Assembly (NCBI GenBank): GCA_900542195.1
Contig: UQNA01000004.1
Location: forward strand, 21,594 to 85,593
Direction of reading: 5' to 3'
Source of the DNA: an uncultured Sutterella sp.
GTDB taxonomy: Bacteria; Pseudomonadota; Gammaproteobacteria; Burkholderiales; Burkholderiaceae_F
Length of the DNA: 64,000 nt
Position 1 is the stretch's first letter. Each line of letters starts with the position of its first letter. Position numbers and translations under genes: made by a program. Positions 1 to 9,560 of the stretch are shown here, in pieces. The notes beneath the pieces are model-generated. The model saw only the letters and a program-made list of their open reading frames with translations, was not told the DNA's origin and made no database searches.

Positions 1-405
1 GCTCGACTTGTCACAGGCGTACTTTCCGATAAATTCGGTCAGCTTCCAACCTTAATTGGGGCTGCCATCGGGGCAGCTGCCGGTCTGTCATTGTTAGTCT
101 TTGCAGATGCAGACCATCTATTATTCTTCTACGCTGCCTTCGCCTGCATTGGCTTTGCGTTCGGTTCTCTCATGGGAATATATCCAGGATTTACCGCCGC
201 GGTTTTCGGAACAAAACACAACAGCACCAACTACGGCTTAATGTTCTGCGGCTTTTCACTTGCCGGCATTATTGGCCCTTGGCTGATAAAAGTGCTTGCC
301 ATTGACGGTTCTTACTCCTATGCCTACCTATGCGGTTGTGCCCTAACTTGTTTAGGAGTCTTGATAGGATTGATTCTTTTGAAAATGAATAAAGAAAAAG
401 TTTGA
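1..405 (+). CDS. MFS transporter, OFA (oxalate/formate antiporter-like) family, C-terminal part
   Basis: The reading frame is open from the first base, so the gene starts outside the window and only about 134 C-terminal residues are present. The visible protein begins inside a cytoplasmic loop that reads GVLSDKFG, the MFS loop motif G-x-L-S-D-x-x-G, followed by four or five hydrophobic helices. The stretch GIYPGFTAAVFG followed by NYGLMF and AGIIGP resembles the OFA branch of MFS carriers, which exchange small carboxylates such as oxalate and formate. The substrate cannot be told from this fragment. A strong terminator follows the stop codon. Confidence 0.7.
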   Translation, partial: ARLVTGVLSDKFGQLPTLIGAAIGAAAGLSLLVFADADHLLFFYAAFACIGFAFGSLMGIYPGFTAAVFGTKHNSTNYGLMFCGFSLAGIIGPWLIKVLAIDGSYSYAYLCGCALTCLGVLIGLILLKMNKEKV

Positions 406-442
406 TTGCTGTGATAAGCAAACAGCGTTAAGTGATATTTGG

Positions 443-471
443 AAGGAGGGGAACTCCTCCTTCTTTTTTAT
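443..471 (+). terminator. Rho-independent terminator after the MFS gene
   Basis: A 7-bp perfect stem (AAGGAGG at 443-449, CCTCCTT at 456-462) with a 6-nt loop is followed by a CTTTTTT tract. It lies about 40 nt after the MFS stop codon and before the convergent LysE gene. Confidence 0.8.
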
Positions 472-513
472 CTGCGGTTTTCCAGAGACAGCTCGTTTTT
501 TACCTGAGCGGAA

Positions 514-1137
514 TCAAACGGAAAATACCAGACTGACGGCCAATCCCATGAAAATCACTGCACCTGTACGATTAATAACCTGTTGTACACGCGCAGACGA
601 AATCTTTTCTCTGACGAATTCTGCAAAACACGCAATTGCACCGAACACAATTACCGTGGCAGCGATAAAAGTTAATCCCATCATCAAAATCTGAACCTCG
701 GTGTTCTCTCCGGGAAACAAAAATTGGGGAAAGAAGGCCAAGAAAAAGATGATGACCTTGGGATTAGTCAGGTTCATGATGAAACCGCGGGCCCACCATT
801 TACTGAAAGACATCGCATCTTTAACTTCGCCTTTTTCTTCGGCCATTGGTGTCGACGGAGCTTTCCAAGCCATAACTGCCAAATAAACCAAATAAAGAGC
901 ACCTGCCGCCTTTAAACAGAAGAAAGCGGTCTCAGAAGCACGAATAAGTGCCGAGACTCCGACAGCAACTAACAAAGTATGAACCAGGAGTCCGGTACAT
1001 AATCCCGAAACAATCTTCAGTCCTGCGGATCTGCCGTAAATGACAGACTGCATCAAGACAAAAATATTGTCCGGCCCCGGAGCAAGACTTAATATGAAAC
1101 TTGCTCCGGCAAAACTCAGCCAAGTTTGGAACTCCAT
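514..1137 (-). CDS. LysE/RhtB-family amino-acid exporter
   Basis: A 207-aa inner-membrane protein with about six hydrophobic segments. The N-terminal segment carries the LysE-family signature SLAPGPDN around residues 17-24, followed by the G-R-x-x-G-L-K loop typical of RhtB-type exporters. The family exports amino acids or their derivatives (lysine, arginine, homoserine, threonine, leucine); the substrate is not readable from sequence. Its start is 11 bp downstream of the purL stop on the same strand, so it may be co-transcribed with purL. The length is normal for the family. Confidence 0.85.
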   Translation of the reverse strand: MEFQTWLSFAGASFILSLAPGPDNIFVLMQSVIYGRSAGLKIVSGLCTGLLVHTLLVAVGVSALIRASETAFFCLKAAGALYLVYLAVMAWKAPSTPMAEEKGEVKDAMSFSKWWARGFIMNLTNPKVIIFFLAFFPQFLFPGENTEVQILMMGLTFIAATVIVFGAIACFAEFVREKISSARVQQVINRTGAVIFMGLAVSLVFSV

Positions 1138-1148
1138 TTAGGCCTAGC

Positions 1149-4100
1149 CTAGCCTAACCAAACCCTTGCGTTTTGGAAGATGCGTGCCCATGGAGAGACA
1201 TCACGCAGAAGCGGAGATCTCCAGGACAGCTGAACAGATCGCCAGCTTCTTTCCGGATGAGGCATGATGATTGTCGCGCGTCCGTCCGTAGTTGTGAAAG
1301 AAGTTCTTCCAAGTCTTGAACCGTTTGGATTCAGCGGATAAATCTCGGTCGGATTTTGTGTTTCGTCCACATAGCAGGCAACCGGAATTGCGAGATCTTC
1401 ATCAGCAGGGTTCGCCCAGAATGCTCGCCCTTCTCCGTGCGCATTAACTACAGGGAGAACAGCTCCGGCCATTCCGGTAAAGAGAATAGACGGGGACGGC
1501 AAAATCTTGACGTTGACTAAACGAGCTTCAAACTGTTCAGAAAGGTTTCTCTCGAAAGACGGCCAGTGTTGTGCACCCGGAATCAAAGATTTCAATTGAG
1601 AAATCATCTGGCAGCCGTTGCAGACGCCCAAGGTAAAGGTATTGCCGTTTTCAAAGAACTTCACAAACTGCTCTTTAAGACGTTCGTTGAACAGAATTGT
1701 CTTAGCCCAACCGCCGCCGGCGCCTAAAACGTCACCGTAGGAGAATCCGCCACAAGCTGCCAAACCATTAAATGACAGCAAATCAGTTCTGCCTTCCAAG
1801 AGGTCTGTCATGTGAACGTCAACGGCGTCAAAGCCGGCTTGCATAAAGGCGCTGGCCATTTCATTCTGACTGTTGACGCCCTGCTCTCTCAAAATTGCAA
1901 CCCTCGGTCTTTCTCCGGAATTGATAAACGGAGCGGCAATGTTTTCTTCAGGGTCGAAGCCTGTGGCCAAAACAAGTCCGCATTTCTTAGAGTCAATCAA
2001 TGCGTATTCGCTGTCTGCACAAGCAGGATTGTCTCTTTGGCGAGCGATTTGCCAAGAGACTTCACTCCACAGTTTTTCTAAGGAGCTGCGTCCTTCTGAG
2101 AATACGCAGTCGCCTCTCAAATAGATGGAGAATTCTTCTTCACGAAGAATATTGCCGAGATAAACCAGGCAGTGGCCAAGTCCTGCATTGTCAAAGGCGC
2201 TCTTAACTTCATGAGCACGGCCTCTGGAAACTTGAATGACGGCACCGAGTTCTTCATTGAAGAGGGCTTCATTTAAGTTCCTGCCGTTAGCAATCAACCC
2301 GTCAGCTACAAGTTCTACACCCATACGGCTGGCGAACATCATTTCACAGAGAGTGGCAGCTAAGCCACCGTCGCTTCTGTCGTGGTAGGCCAAAATAACG
2401 CCTTTAGATGCAAGCTCTCTAATCACTTTCAAGAACTTGCTCAAGTCGGCCGCGTTATCGACATCAGGAGTCTCAGAGTCAAACTGTTGAGTAACCTGGG
2501 AGTAAATGGAGCCGCCCATACGGTCTTTACCTTGACCAAGATCAATTAAAAGCAATGAACTGTCAAGAACCTTATCGGCAAACTGCGGAGTCATGGTATT
2601 ACGGATGTCTTTAACCGGGGCGGCCGCAGATACAATCAATGAAACCGGAGAAGTGACGCTCTTGTCCTGTCCTTCGGCATCTTTCCAAGACGTCTTCATA
2701 GAAAGGGAGTCTTTGCCCACAGGGATGCTGACTCCTAACTCTTGGGAGAATGTGCTGGCAGCTTCTACACCGGCAAACAAGGAAGCATCCTGGCCCGGTT
2801 GTCCGCAAGCGCCCATCCAGTTGGCCGATAAAATAATTCTTTCTAAATCAATATCTGCACTAACTAAGTTTGTTAATGCTTCGCCAATTGCCATACGGCT
2901 GGCCGCAGCAGCATTGGAAATGGCTAACGGAGTCTTTTCTCCCATTGCCATTGCTTCACCCTTGTAAGTGTGGAAGCCGAGAGCCGTAACGGCTGCATCT
3001 GCTACCGGAACCTGCCATGGGCCGACCATCTGGTCTCTGCAAGTCAATCCGCCGACGGCTCTATCACCGATAGTAATTAAGAATTTCTTGCTGGCAACTG
3101 TCGGATGACGAAGAATATCGTGGATGACCTCTTTAAGATCAACATCCAAGTTGCTCTTCATCTTCAAAGGCGCTTCGGACTCGACGTTTCTGTGCATTCT
3201 CGGAGTCTTGCCGAGGAGAACACTCATTGGCATGTCAACGGCTTCTTCTCCCTCTTTGATAGAGTCGACCACTAAGTTATCGTCGGCACTGATCTGTCCG
3301 AGAATCGCATACGGACATCTTTCGCGTTTGCAGTAATCTTCGAATTGTTCCAGTTTGTCCGGATCGATGGCCAAAGCATATCTTTCCTGAGATTCGTTGC
3401 ACCAAATCTCCAACGGGCTCATTCCTGATTCTTCAACAGGAACTTTCTTCAGATCGAGATGTGCACCTTTGCCTGAAAGGTCTGCCAATTCCGGCATGGC
3501 GTTAGAAAGACCGCCTGCGCCGATATCGTGAATAGCCAAAATCGGATTTTCTTCACCGGCTTCCCAGCATCTATCGATAACTTCTTGGGCTCGTCTTTCC
3601 ATTTCCGGATTGCCGCGCTGAACGCTGGCAAAATCCAACGCTTCGGAGTTAGAACCGGACGCCATCGAGGAAGCAGCGCCTCCGCCAATACCGATACGCA
3701 TTCCGGGTCCGCCGAGAACAACCAAATAAGTCCCTGTTGGTAAATCTAATTTATGTGTCTGGCCTTCCTTGATATTTCCGATACCACCAGCCAACATAAT
3801 CGGCTTATGGTACCCGTAGCGTCTTCCGCCGACGTTTGCCTGGAATGCACGGAAATAGCCGAGAACATTCGGACGTCCGAATTCATTATTGAAAGCGGCT
3901 CCTCCTAAAGGGCCGTCCGTCATAATTTCCAAGGAAGAAGCAATACGGCTTGGAGAACCGTAGAGTTCTTCCGTTTCCGGTCCATCAACGGCAACGTCTT
4001 TATCAGTTTCCCACTTCTGTCCGTAGCCCGGAAGATTCAATGCGGAAACGGTGAAACCGGTCAAACCTGCTTTCGGGCGTGCACCACGGCCGGTAGCTCC

Positions 4101-5093
4101 TTCGTCACGAATCTCGCCGCCGGAACCGGTTGAGGCTCCCGGGAACGGAGAAATAGCAGTCGGATGGTTATGAGTTTCGACCTTAAAGACGGTGTGCGTG
4201 GGCTCGGTCTCATAAGAATATTCTCGGCCGCCTAAGGCAGATTCGTTTCCTCTCGGGTACAAACGATCCACTTCACTGCCTTCAAATACGGCTGCATTAT
4301 CGGAGTAAGCAACAATAGTGCCTTCCGGATGAGCATTATGAGTTTCGCGAATCATGCCGAACAAAGTTTTATCTTTGTCCTGGCCGTCAATTGTCCATTT
4401 AGCATTAAAAATCTTATGACGGCAGTGTTCAGAGTTTGCTTGTGCAAACATCATCAATTCGACATCTGTCGGATTACGCTCCAACTTTGTAAAAGCGTCG
4501 ACTAAGTAGTCTATTTCGTCTTCATTCAGAGCCAAACCGAACTCGCCGTTTGCTCTGACGAGAGCTTCTCTGCCTTCTTTCAGAATGTCGACCGTACGCA
4601 TCGGTTCGCCCTGCGCTTCACCGAAAACGACTTCAGCAGAGACATCCGGATCAACAACGCTTTCCGTCATCTTGTCATGAATGACGGAAGCAATTTGCTC
4701 TTTTTCCTTGTCTGTCAAAAGACGAGGTTCTTTAAAAGTCAGCTCGTATAAAGTGCCTCTTTCTACTCTCAGAACCTGATTCAAGCCGCAATTGTGAATA
4801 ATATCGGTTGCTTTCGAGGCCCAAGGAGAAACAGTTCCTAAACGTGGAACAACCAAGAATTTGTTGGGGGTATGAGTAACCAAGCACTCTTCACCGTAAT
4901 TGAGGATGTCTTTCAGACGTGTCATGTCAAGGACAGAAAGTTCGTCTGTAGTATGGACAAAGTGAATGTACCGGCTATTGAGTGTTGCCACTCCCGGAAC
5001 AAATTGACGAATTTTCTTTAAGAGCCTTTCAGTACGGAAGTCTGATAAAGCTCGAGAAGCGTCTAAACGGAACATAGTTGATGAAGCAGTCAT
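1149..5093 (-). CDS. purL: phosphoribosylformylglycinamidine synthase, single-chain type
   Basis: A 1314-aa large PurL that converts FGAR, glutamine and ATP to FGAM in step 4 of de novo purine synthesis. It has the full enterobacterial-type layout: N-terminal PurS-like domain, two AIRS-like ATP-binding halves (FAQANSEHCRHKIFNA near residue 220; VETHNHPTAISPFPGA near 305), and a C-terminal class-I glutamine amidotransferase with the nucleophile Cys in GVCNGCQM (about 1157) and the His/Glu pair in MPHPER (about 1279-1281). Gram-positive bacteria split this enzyme into PurS/PurQ/PurL. The end PWARIFQNARVWLG matches the family C terminus, so the gene is intact. Met7 is an alternative start. Confidence 0.97.
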   Translation of the reverse strand: MTASSTMFRLDASRALSDFRTERLLKKIRQFVPGVATLNSRYIHFVHTTDELSVLDMTRLKDILNYGEECLVTHTPNKFLVVPRLGTVSPWASKATDIIHNCGLNQVLRVERGTLYELTFKEPRLLTDKEKEQIASVIHDKMTESVVDPDVSAEVVFGEAQGEPMRTVDILKEGREALVRANGEFGLALNEDEIDYLVDAFTKLERNPTDVELMMFAQANSEHCRHKIFNAKWTIDGQDKDKTLFGMIRETHNAHPEGTIVAYSDNAAVFEGSEVDRLYPRGNESALGGREYSYETEPTHTVFKVETHNHPTAISPFPGASTGSGGEIRDEGATGRGARPKAGLTGFTVSALNLPGYGQKWETDKDVAVDGPETEELYGSPSRIASSLEIMTDGPLGGAAFNNEFGRPNVLGYFRAFQANVGGRRYGYHKPIMLAGGIGNIKEGQTHKLDLPTGTYLVVLGGPGMRIGIGGGAASSMASGSNSEALDFASVQRGNPEMERRAQEVIDRCWEAGEENPILAIHDIGAGGLSNAMPELADLSGKGAHLDLKKVPVEESGMSPLEIWCNESQERYALAIDPDKLEQFEDYCKRERCPYAILGQISADDNLVVDSIKEGEEAVDMPMSVLLGKTPRMHRNVESEAPLKMKSNLDVDLKEVIHDILRHPTVASKKFLITIGDRAVGGLTCRDQMVGPWQVPVADAAVTALGFHTYKGEAMAMGEKTPLAISNAAAASRMAIGEALTNLVSADIDLERIILSANWMGACGQPGQDASLFAGVEAASTFSQELGVSIPVGKDSLSMKTSWKDAEGQDKSVTSPVSLIVSAAAPVKDIRNTMTPQFADKVLDSSLLLIDLGQGKDRMGGSIYSQVTQQFDSETPDVDNAADLSKFLKVIRELASKGVILAYHDRSDGGLAATLCEMMFASRMGVELVADGLIANGRNLNEALFNEELGAVIQVSRGRAHEVKSAFDNAGLGHCLVYLGNILREEEFSIYLRGDCVFSEGRSSLEKLWSEVSWQIARQRDNPACADSEYALIDSKKCGLVLATGFDPEENIAAPFINSGERPRVAILREQGVNSQNEMASAFMQAGFDAVDVHMTDLLEGRTDLLSFNGLAACGGFSYGDVLGAGGGWAKTILFNERLKEQFVKFFENGNTFTLGVCNGCQMISQLKSLIPGAQHWPSFERNLSEQFEARLVNVKILPSPSILFTGMAGAVLPVVNAHGEGRAFWANPADEDLAIPVACYVDETQNPTEIYPLNPNGSRLGRTSFTTTDGRATIIMPHPERSWRSVQLSWRSPLLRDVSPWARIFQNARVWLG

Positions 5094-5184
5094 TTCTTCC
5101 GCCGTGTCAGCTTGTAAATCTGCGGCGGCCTCCTTTGGATCAAAAATAGTATGTTTTGAAGGTAGTAACTAACCAAGTTTCGAC

Positions 5185-5212
5185 ATTATAAGTTGTCAAA
5201 CCAGCTTACAAA
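5185..5212 (-). promoter_or_regulatory. Candidate sigma-70 promoter for purL
   Basis: Read on the reverse strand, a perfect TATAAT (-10, 5190 to 5185) has TTTGTA about 16 nt upstream as a weak -35 (5212 to 5207). It lies about 90 nt upstream of the purL start. No PurR-like or riboswitch element was recognised. Confidence 0.35.
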
Positions 5213-5220
5213 GACAACTC

Positions 5221-5240
5221 AACCTTCCTTGCGGAAGGTT
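5221..5240 (-). terminator. Terminator hairpin after the glycerate kinase gene
   Basis: An 8-bp perfect stem (AACCTTCC/GGAAGGTT) closes a GCAA tetraloop on the reverse strand, about 12 nt after the glycerate kinase stop. The following sequence is only moderately U-rich (GAGTTGTCTTTG), so termination may be partial. Confidence 0.6.
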
Positions 5241-5251
5241 GATGATAATTC

Positions 5252-6541
5252 TTAAGGGATCAGGATCGCACGGTAATCATTGATATTTGTTCGAGTCGGA
5301 CCGGTATCCAGAGAATCTCCCAGCAATCGGAAGAATTCGTGTGCATTATGTTCTTTCAAGAATACTTCCGGATCCAGGTTCATCTCTTTAGCCCTCTTCA
5401 TGGTGTCGGGCCTGAGCATTGCGCCGGCAGATTCACCGTTGCCGTCCACACCGTCCGTATCAGCAGCTATCGCGTAAATAGAATCTACTTGAAGCTCTTG
5501 GGCTAATGCTAAAAGGAACTCAGAGCAGGGTCCGCCTTTGCCGATTCTTCCCTTGTCCAAGGTAACGGTGCATTCACCGCCTGAAAGAAGGACAACCGGT
5601 TTTCTGCGGGGCTTGGAGTATTCGAGACGAACCTTACGAGAAACCTGAAGAGCCACGGATCTGGCTTCGCCCGTAATATCGTCGCCGATAATAACCGGAC
5701 GCATCCCGTTTTCTTTAAAGAAGGCAGCTGCAGCTTGAAGACCTTTGAAGGAATTAGCAACGATCTTGTTCTTCACGCTGCGCATTCTCACATCCCCGAT
5801 CTTCGGTGTTTCTTCAATTGCACCTCGAGCGCCGTTGCGCAAATGTTCGAGAATCGCCTTAGGTGTGTCTACTCTGGCTTGGCTCAGATACCACAACGCA
5901 TCCGCATAAGTAGAGAAGTCTTCGGAGCAGGGGCCGGAAGCGATATCGGAAGGATTATCGCCAACCACGTCTGAGATAATGAGAGAGAGAACTTCCGCGC
6001 CGCGAGCCCGGGCAGCAAGAGCCAGTCTTCCGCCTTTAACCTGAGAGACGTGCTTGCGAACCGCATTAATATGGTCAATTGATGTTCCGGCGCGAAGAAG
6101 ATCTTCAGTCACTTTACGGATGTCTTCGATTGTGACGCCTTCCACCGGAAGAGAGAGGAGGGAAGAGCCGCCCCCTGAAATCAAGGCGAGAAGCAAATCG
6201 CCTTCTTTCAATTTATCAACCTGCTGCATCATCTCTTGAGTCGCTTTCAGGTTGGACTGATCAGGAATGGGGTGAGCTGCCTCCAGTACCTTAATCTTCT
6301 TGGTCTTTTCACCGTGGCCGTAGCGCGTAATAACAACACCGCTTAAATCTTTTTCAGGCCATGTTTCCTCAACGGCAGCCGCCATGCTGGCAGCTGCTTT
6401 TCCTGCGCCGACAACTACCACGTCCCCTTCAAAACCAACGGGGACGTGCGGTGGTACGACCTTATGTGGGTCTGCCGCATCAATCGCAGCATAAAATGAA
6501 TCCATTAACAGCTGCTCAAATTTATCTTTGCTCTTATTCAA
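5252..6541 (-). CDS. glycerate 2-kinase, MOFRL family (GckA/TtuD type)
   Basis: A 429-aa cytoplasmic enzyme of the class-II glycerate kinase family, often labelled hydroxypyruvate reductase TtuD in older annotations. It phosphorylates glycerate to 2-phosphoglycerate, feeding glycolysis. Visible landmarks are VVVGAGKAAASMA (about 41-53), LISGGGSSLL (about 119-128), the SDVVGD and SGPCSED segment, and the C-terminal MOFRL region with LSGGECTVT and AADTDGVDGNGESAGA. The start appears to be TTG at 6541 with an AGAGG Shine-Dalgarno 5-6 nt upstream; it overlaps the uvrA stop by 8 bp, suggesting translational coupling. Met13 is the next in-frame ATG. Confidence 0.88.
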   Translation of the reverse strand: MNKSKDKFEQLLMDSFYAAIDAADPHKVVPPHVPVGFEGDVVVVGAGKAAASMAAAVEETWPEKDLSGVVITRYGHGEKTKKIKVLEAAHPIPDQSNLKATQEMMQQVDKLKEGDLLLALISGGGSSLLSLPVEGVTIEDIRKVTEDLLRAGTSIDHINAVRKHVSQVKGGRLALAARARGAEVLSLIISDVVGDNPSDIASGPCSEDFSTYADALWYLSQARVDTPKAILEHLRNGARGAIEETPKIGDVRMRSVKNKIVANSFKGLQAAAAFFKENGMRPVIIGDDITGEARSVALQVSRKVRLEYSKPRRKPVVLLSGGECTVTLDKGRIGKGGPCSEFLLALAQELQVDSIYAIAADTDGVDGNGESAGAMLRPDTMKRAKEMNLDPEVFLKEHNAHEFFRLLGDSLDTGPTRTNINDYRAILIP

Positions 6542-9377
6542 GGGAACCTCTTCTTTTTGTCAAGTTTCCTAGATATTTACCTGTTCGGCTAGAGGGGTTT
6601 TCGCTTATTGTTTCCGGGGCGCCGACGGCGACCACTTGACCGCCTTCCGCTCCACCGCCCGGGCCTATGTCAATAACCCAGTCAGCTTCTCTAACCACTT
6701 CCAAGTTATGCTCAATAATTAGTAAAGTATTACCTGCTTTCTTTAATTTTTCAAGTACCGCTAATAACATGTCCACATCTTTGAAGTGCAAACCTGTTGT
6801 CGGTTCATCCAAAATATAAAGAGTTTTGCCGGTTGATCTCTTGGCTAGTTCTAATGCTAGCTTAATTCGTTGGGCTTCTCCACCCGACAGTGTCGTAGCG
6901 CTCTGGCCTAGTTTGATATAACCGAGGCCGACCTCCTGAAGGGTTTGAAGTTTTTTATAAATAACAGGAACGGCAGCAAAAAACTCAGCCGCCTGATCAA
7001 CTGTTAAATCTAATACTTGGGCAATATTAAGCCCTTTGTACAGAACCTCTAATGTTTCGCGGTTATATCGCGTTCCGTGGCAGTGGTCGCAAGGCACGTA
7101 CATATCCGGAAGGAAGTTCATTTCGACTTTAACCAGTCCTTCTCCTTCACATGCTTCGCATCGGCCTCCCTTCACGTTAAAAGAAAAGCGTGCCGAACCA
7201 TACCCTCTTTCTCTGGCTATCGGTGTTTCCGCAAACAAATCTCTGATCGGACCGAAAATACCGCAGTATGTCGCCGGATTAGATCTAGGCGTCTTTCCAA
7301 TAGGATCTTGATCGACGTGAATGACTTTGTCGAAATTTTCCAGTCCTTCGATTTTGTCAAAAGGCTGCGGTGTCTTTTTAGCACGGTTTAAGACATTTGC
7401 CGCATACGCATAAAGCGTCTCATTGACCAACGTAGATTTACCAGACCCGGACACACCGGTGACCACCGTCATCAAGCCGACCGGAATGCTGACATCAACG
7501 TTTTTAAGATTATTGCCCGAAGCTCCGTAAATTTTGATGAAATCTTTTCCCGGCTTGGTCTTCTTCAAGGTACGAATCTTTAATTCGCCCGTCAAATATT
7601 TCCCTGTAAGCGAATTCGGATTCTTTTCCACTTCTTTCGGAGTTCCTCGTGCGATTACTTCACCGCCTAGTCTTCCGGCTCCGGGGCCCATGTCAACGAT
7701 GTAATCTGCTTCACGAATGGTATCCTCATCATGCTCAACCACAATAACGGAATTACCCAAGTCTCTGAGTCCTTTTAGAGTAGCAATTAGTCTGTCGTTA
7801 TCGCATTGATGAAGGCCAATCGAAGGCTCATCTAAAACATACATCACACCGGAAAGCTGCGAACCGACTTGGCTGGCTAAACGAATACGCTGAGACTCTC
7901 CGCCGGAAAGTGTTGCGGCAGGACGACTCAAGGTTAAATATTCGAGCCCGACGTTATTTAAAAACCCAAGCCTGCTTATTATTTCTTGTATCAGCTTTCC
8001 GCCGATTTCTGCTCTTGCCCCTGACAAAGAGAGTTTTTTAAAGTATTCAAGAGCTTCTTTTAAAGATAAGCTTGTTATTTGAGAAATTGTTCTCTGCTGT
8101 TGACCGTCTCCGATTCGAACATTCGAAGAGGCTACATTAAGCCGAGAACCGGAGCAAGCAGAACATGGTCTAAGAGTTCGGTATTTTCCTAGCTCCTTTT
8201 TTAATGCTTCATTTGAGGCCCCGTCAAACCTTCTCTTCGTTATTGGAATAACACCTTCAAAGAGCTGGTTTCTTTGGATTTCTCTTCCCTCTCCGTCTTT
8301 GAATACGACCGGAATTTCTTCTTTACCGGAACCGTACAAAATAATATCTTGTTGCTGTTTAGAGAGGCGGTTCCATGGCTCTGTCAGAGGAATATTAAAT
8401 TTAACGGCCACTGCTTCCAGCAACTGATAGTTATATGGGTTAAGCATCCCCCAGCCGTCGATTGCTCCGTCTTTCAGCGACAAATCCGGAAGAGAAATGA
8501 ATTTTTCCGCATCAAATTCTTCCGCTTCGCCGAGTCCTCCGCAAACTTCACAAGCTCCGGCCGGACTATTGAAAGAGAACATGTTGGGTTCTAACCGATC
8601 CATCGTAAAGCCGCAATCCGGGCAAGCGAACTTGTTTGAAAAACATTCGGTCTGCCCCGATTCCAAGTCTTCGATAAGAACCATGCCGTCACCGATAAGC
8701 AGGGACGTTTCAATGGACTCAGCCAACCTCTGACGAATATCGGGGCGCATTTTAAGACGGTCTACAACGACATTGAGCTGATGATTTTCATCATCGTCGA
8801 GTGCAGGCAAATCCGGAACCGTGCAGACATTCCCGTCTATCTGAAAACGAGTAAAGCCTCTGCTTTGGAGGTCTTCCGTTTTATGCCGGATAACTTTTGA
8901 GGATGCACGACAAACCGGGGCGACTATCATGAGTTTGGAGCCGTCCTCCTTAAACTCAATAATTCTGTCTACGATTTCGCTGACGCTTGAAGCGTGGAGC
9001 GCCGTTCCGTGAGTCGGGCAATGCGGCACCCCCACTCTTGCAAACAGCAGTCTCAAATAATCGTAGATTTCTGTAATAGTGCCGACCGTTGAACGCGGAC
9101 TTCTATTTGTACTTTTTTGCTCGATAGAAATTGCCGGAGAAAGCCCTTCAATGTGATCTACATCGGGCTTTTCCATTTGTTCCAAGAATTGACGGGCATA
9201 CGTAGACAAACTTTCCACATACCTTCTCTGTCCTTCGGCATATAACGTATCAAATGCCAAAGAACTCTTACCGGATCCGGAAAGTCCTGTAATGACTACC
9301 AGTTTGCCTCTTGGCAGGGACAAGTCCACATTTTTCAGATTGTGGGTTCGTGCCCCTTGTATAACAATCTCTTTCAT
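6534..9377 (-). CDS. uvrA: excinuclease ABC subunit A
   Basis: UvrA is the damage-recognition ATPase of nucleotide excision repair; it loads UvrB on DNA. From the Met at 9377 the protein is 947 aa, the usual length. It has two ABC ATPase modules: Walker A GLSGSGKSS near the start and GVSGSGKST in the second half, plus two signatures LSGGESQRIRLA and LSGGEAQRIKLA. Two CX2C...CX2C zinc modules are visible (CPDC/CEVC and CEAC/CDHC). An in-frame ATG ten codons upstream (9407) is possible, but MKEIVIQGARTHNLKN matches the family N terminus. It is divergent from ssb, a common arrangement, and overlaps the downstream glycerate kinase gene. Confidence 0.96.
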   Translation of the reverse strand: MKEIVIQGARTHNLKNVDLSLPRGKLVVITGLSGSGKSSLAFDTLYAEGQRRYVESLSTYARQFLEQMEKPDVDHIEGLSPAISIEQKSTNRSPRSTVGTITEIYDYLRLLFARVGVPHCPTHGTALHASSVSEIVDRIIEFKEDGSKLMIVAPVCRASSKVIRHKTEDLQSRGFTRFQIDGNVCTVPDLPALDDDENHQLNVVVDRLKMRPDIRQRLAESIETSLLIGDGMVLIEDLESGQTECFSNKFACPDCGFTMDRLEPNMFSFNSPAGACEVCGGLGEAEEFDAEKFISLPDLSLKDGAIDGWGMLNPYNYQLLEAVAVKFNIPLTEPWNRLSKQQQDIILYGSGKEEIPVVFKDGEGREIQRNQLFEGVIPITKRRFDGASNEALKKELGKYRTLRPCSACSGSRLNVASSNVRIGDGQQQRTISQITSLSLKEALEYFKKLSLSGARAEIGGKLIQEIISRLGFLNNVGLEYLTLSRPAATLSGGESQRIRLASQVGSQLSGVMYVLDEPSIGLHQCDNDRLIATLKGLRDLGNSVIVVEHDEDTIREADYIVDMGPGAGRLGGEVIARGTPKEVEKNPNSLTGKYLTGELKIRTLKKTKPGKDFIKIYGASGNNLKNVDVSIPVGLMTVVTGVSGSGKSTLVNETLYAYAANVLNRAKKTPQPFDKIEGLENFDKVIHVDQDPIGKTPRSNPATYCGIFGPIRDLFAETPIARERGYGSARFSFNVKGGRCEACEGEGLVKVEMNFLPDMYVPCDHCHGTRYNRETLEVLYKGLNIAQVLDLTVDQAAEFFAAVPVIYKKLQTLQEVGLGYIKLGQSATTLSGGEAQRIKLALELAKRSTGKTLYILDEPTTGLHFKDVDMLLAVLEKLKKAGNTLLIIEHNLEVVREADWVIDIGPGGGAEGGQVVAVGAPETISENPSSRTGKYLGNLTKRRGSLE

Positions 9378-9560
9378 GATTTTTTTCTGCGATTTGCAAC
9401 TATACATTTTTTATGAAAATTTTTCATTTTCATCGCCCCTCTCGATAAGCTCAAAAAGACATTAATAGGCGTAAGAGGCGATTAAACTCGCTGTTCTCAG
9501 AGTTAATTTTTTCGACTCTGTTAAAATGTTCTGATCTGTAGAAATTTTCAAGGAAAGCCA

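Noticed and set aside
932..1123. Overlapping ORFs inside the LysE gene on both strands
   Set aside because: They lie in other frames of a recognised gene and show no family features; they are shadows.
1149..1300. Frameshift near the purL C terminus
   Set aside because: The end reads PHPERSWRSVQLSW...PWARIFQNARVWLG, which follows the family pattern to the last residue; the gene is intact.
8100..8130. tRNA T-loop-like sequence (GATTCGAACA)
   Set aside because: It lies inside uvrA coding sequence and has no flanking cloverleaf arms.
9378..9407. Longer uvrA with ten extra N-terminal residues
   Set aside because: The extension has no family similarity, while the Met at 9377 gives the typical UvrA N terminus.
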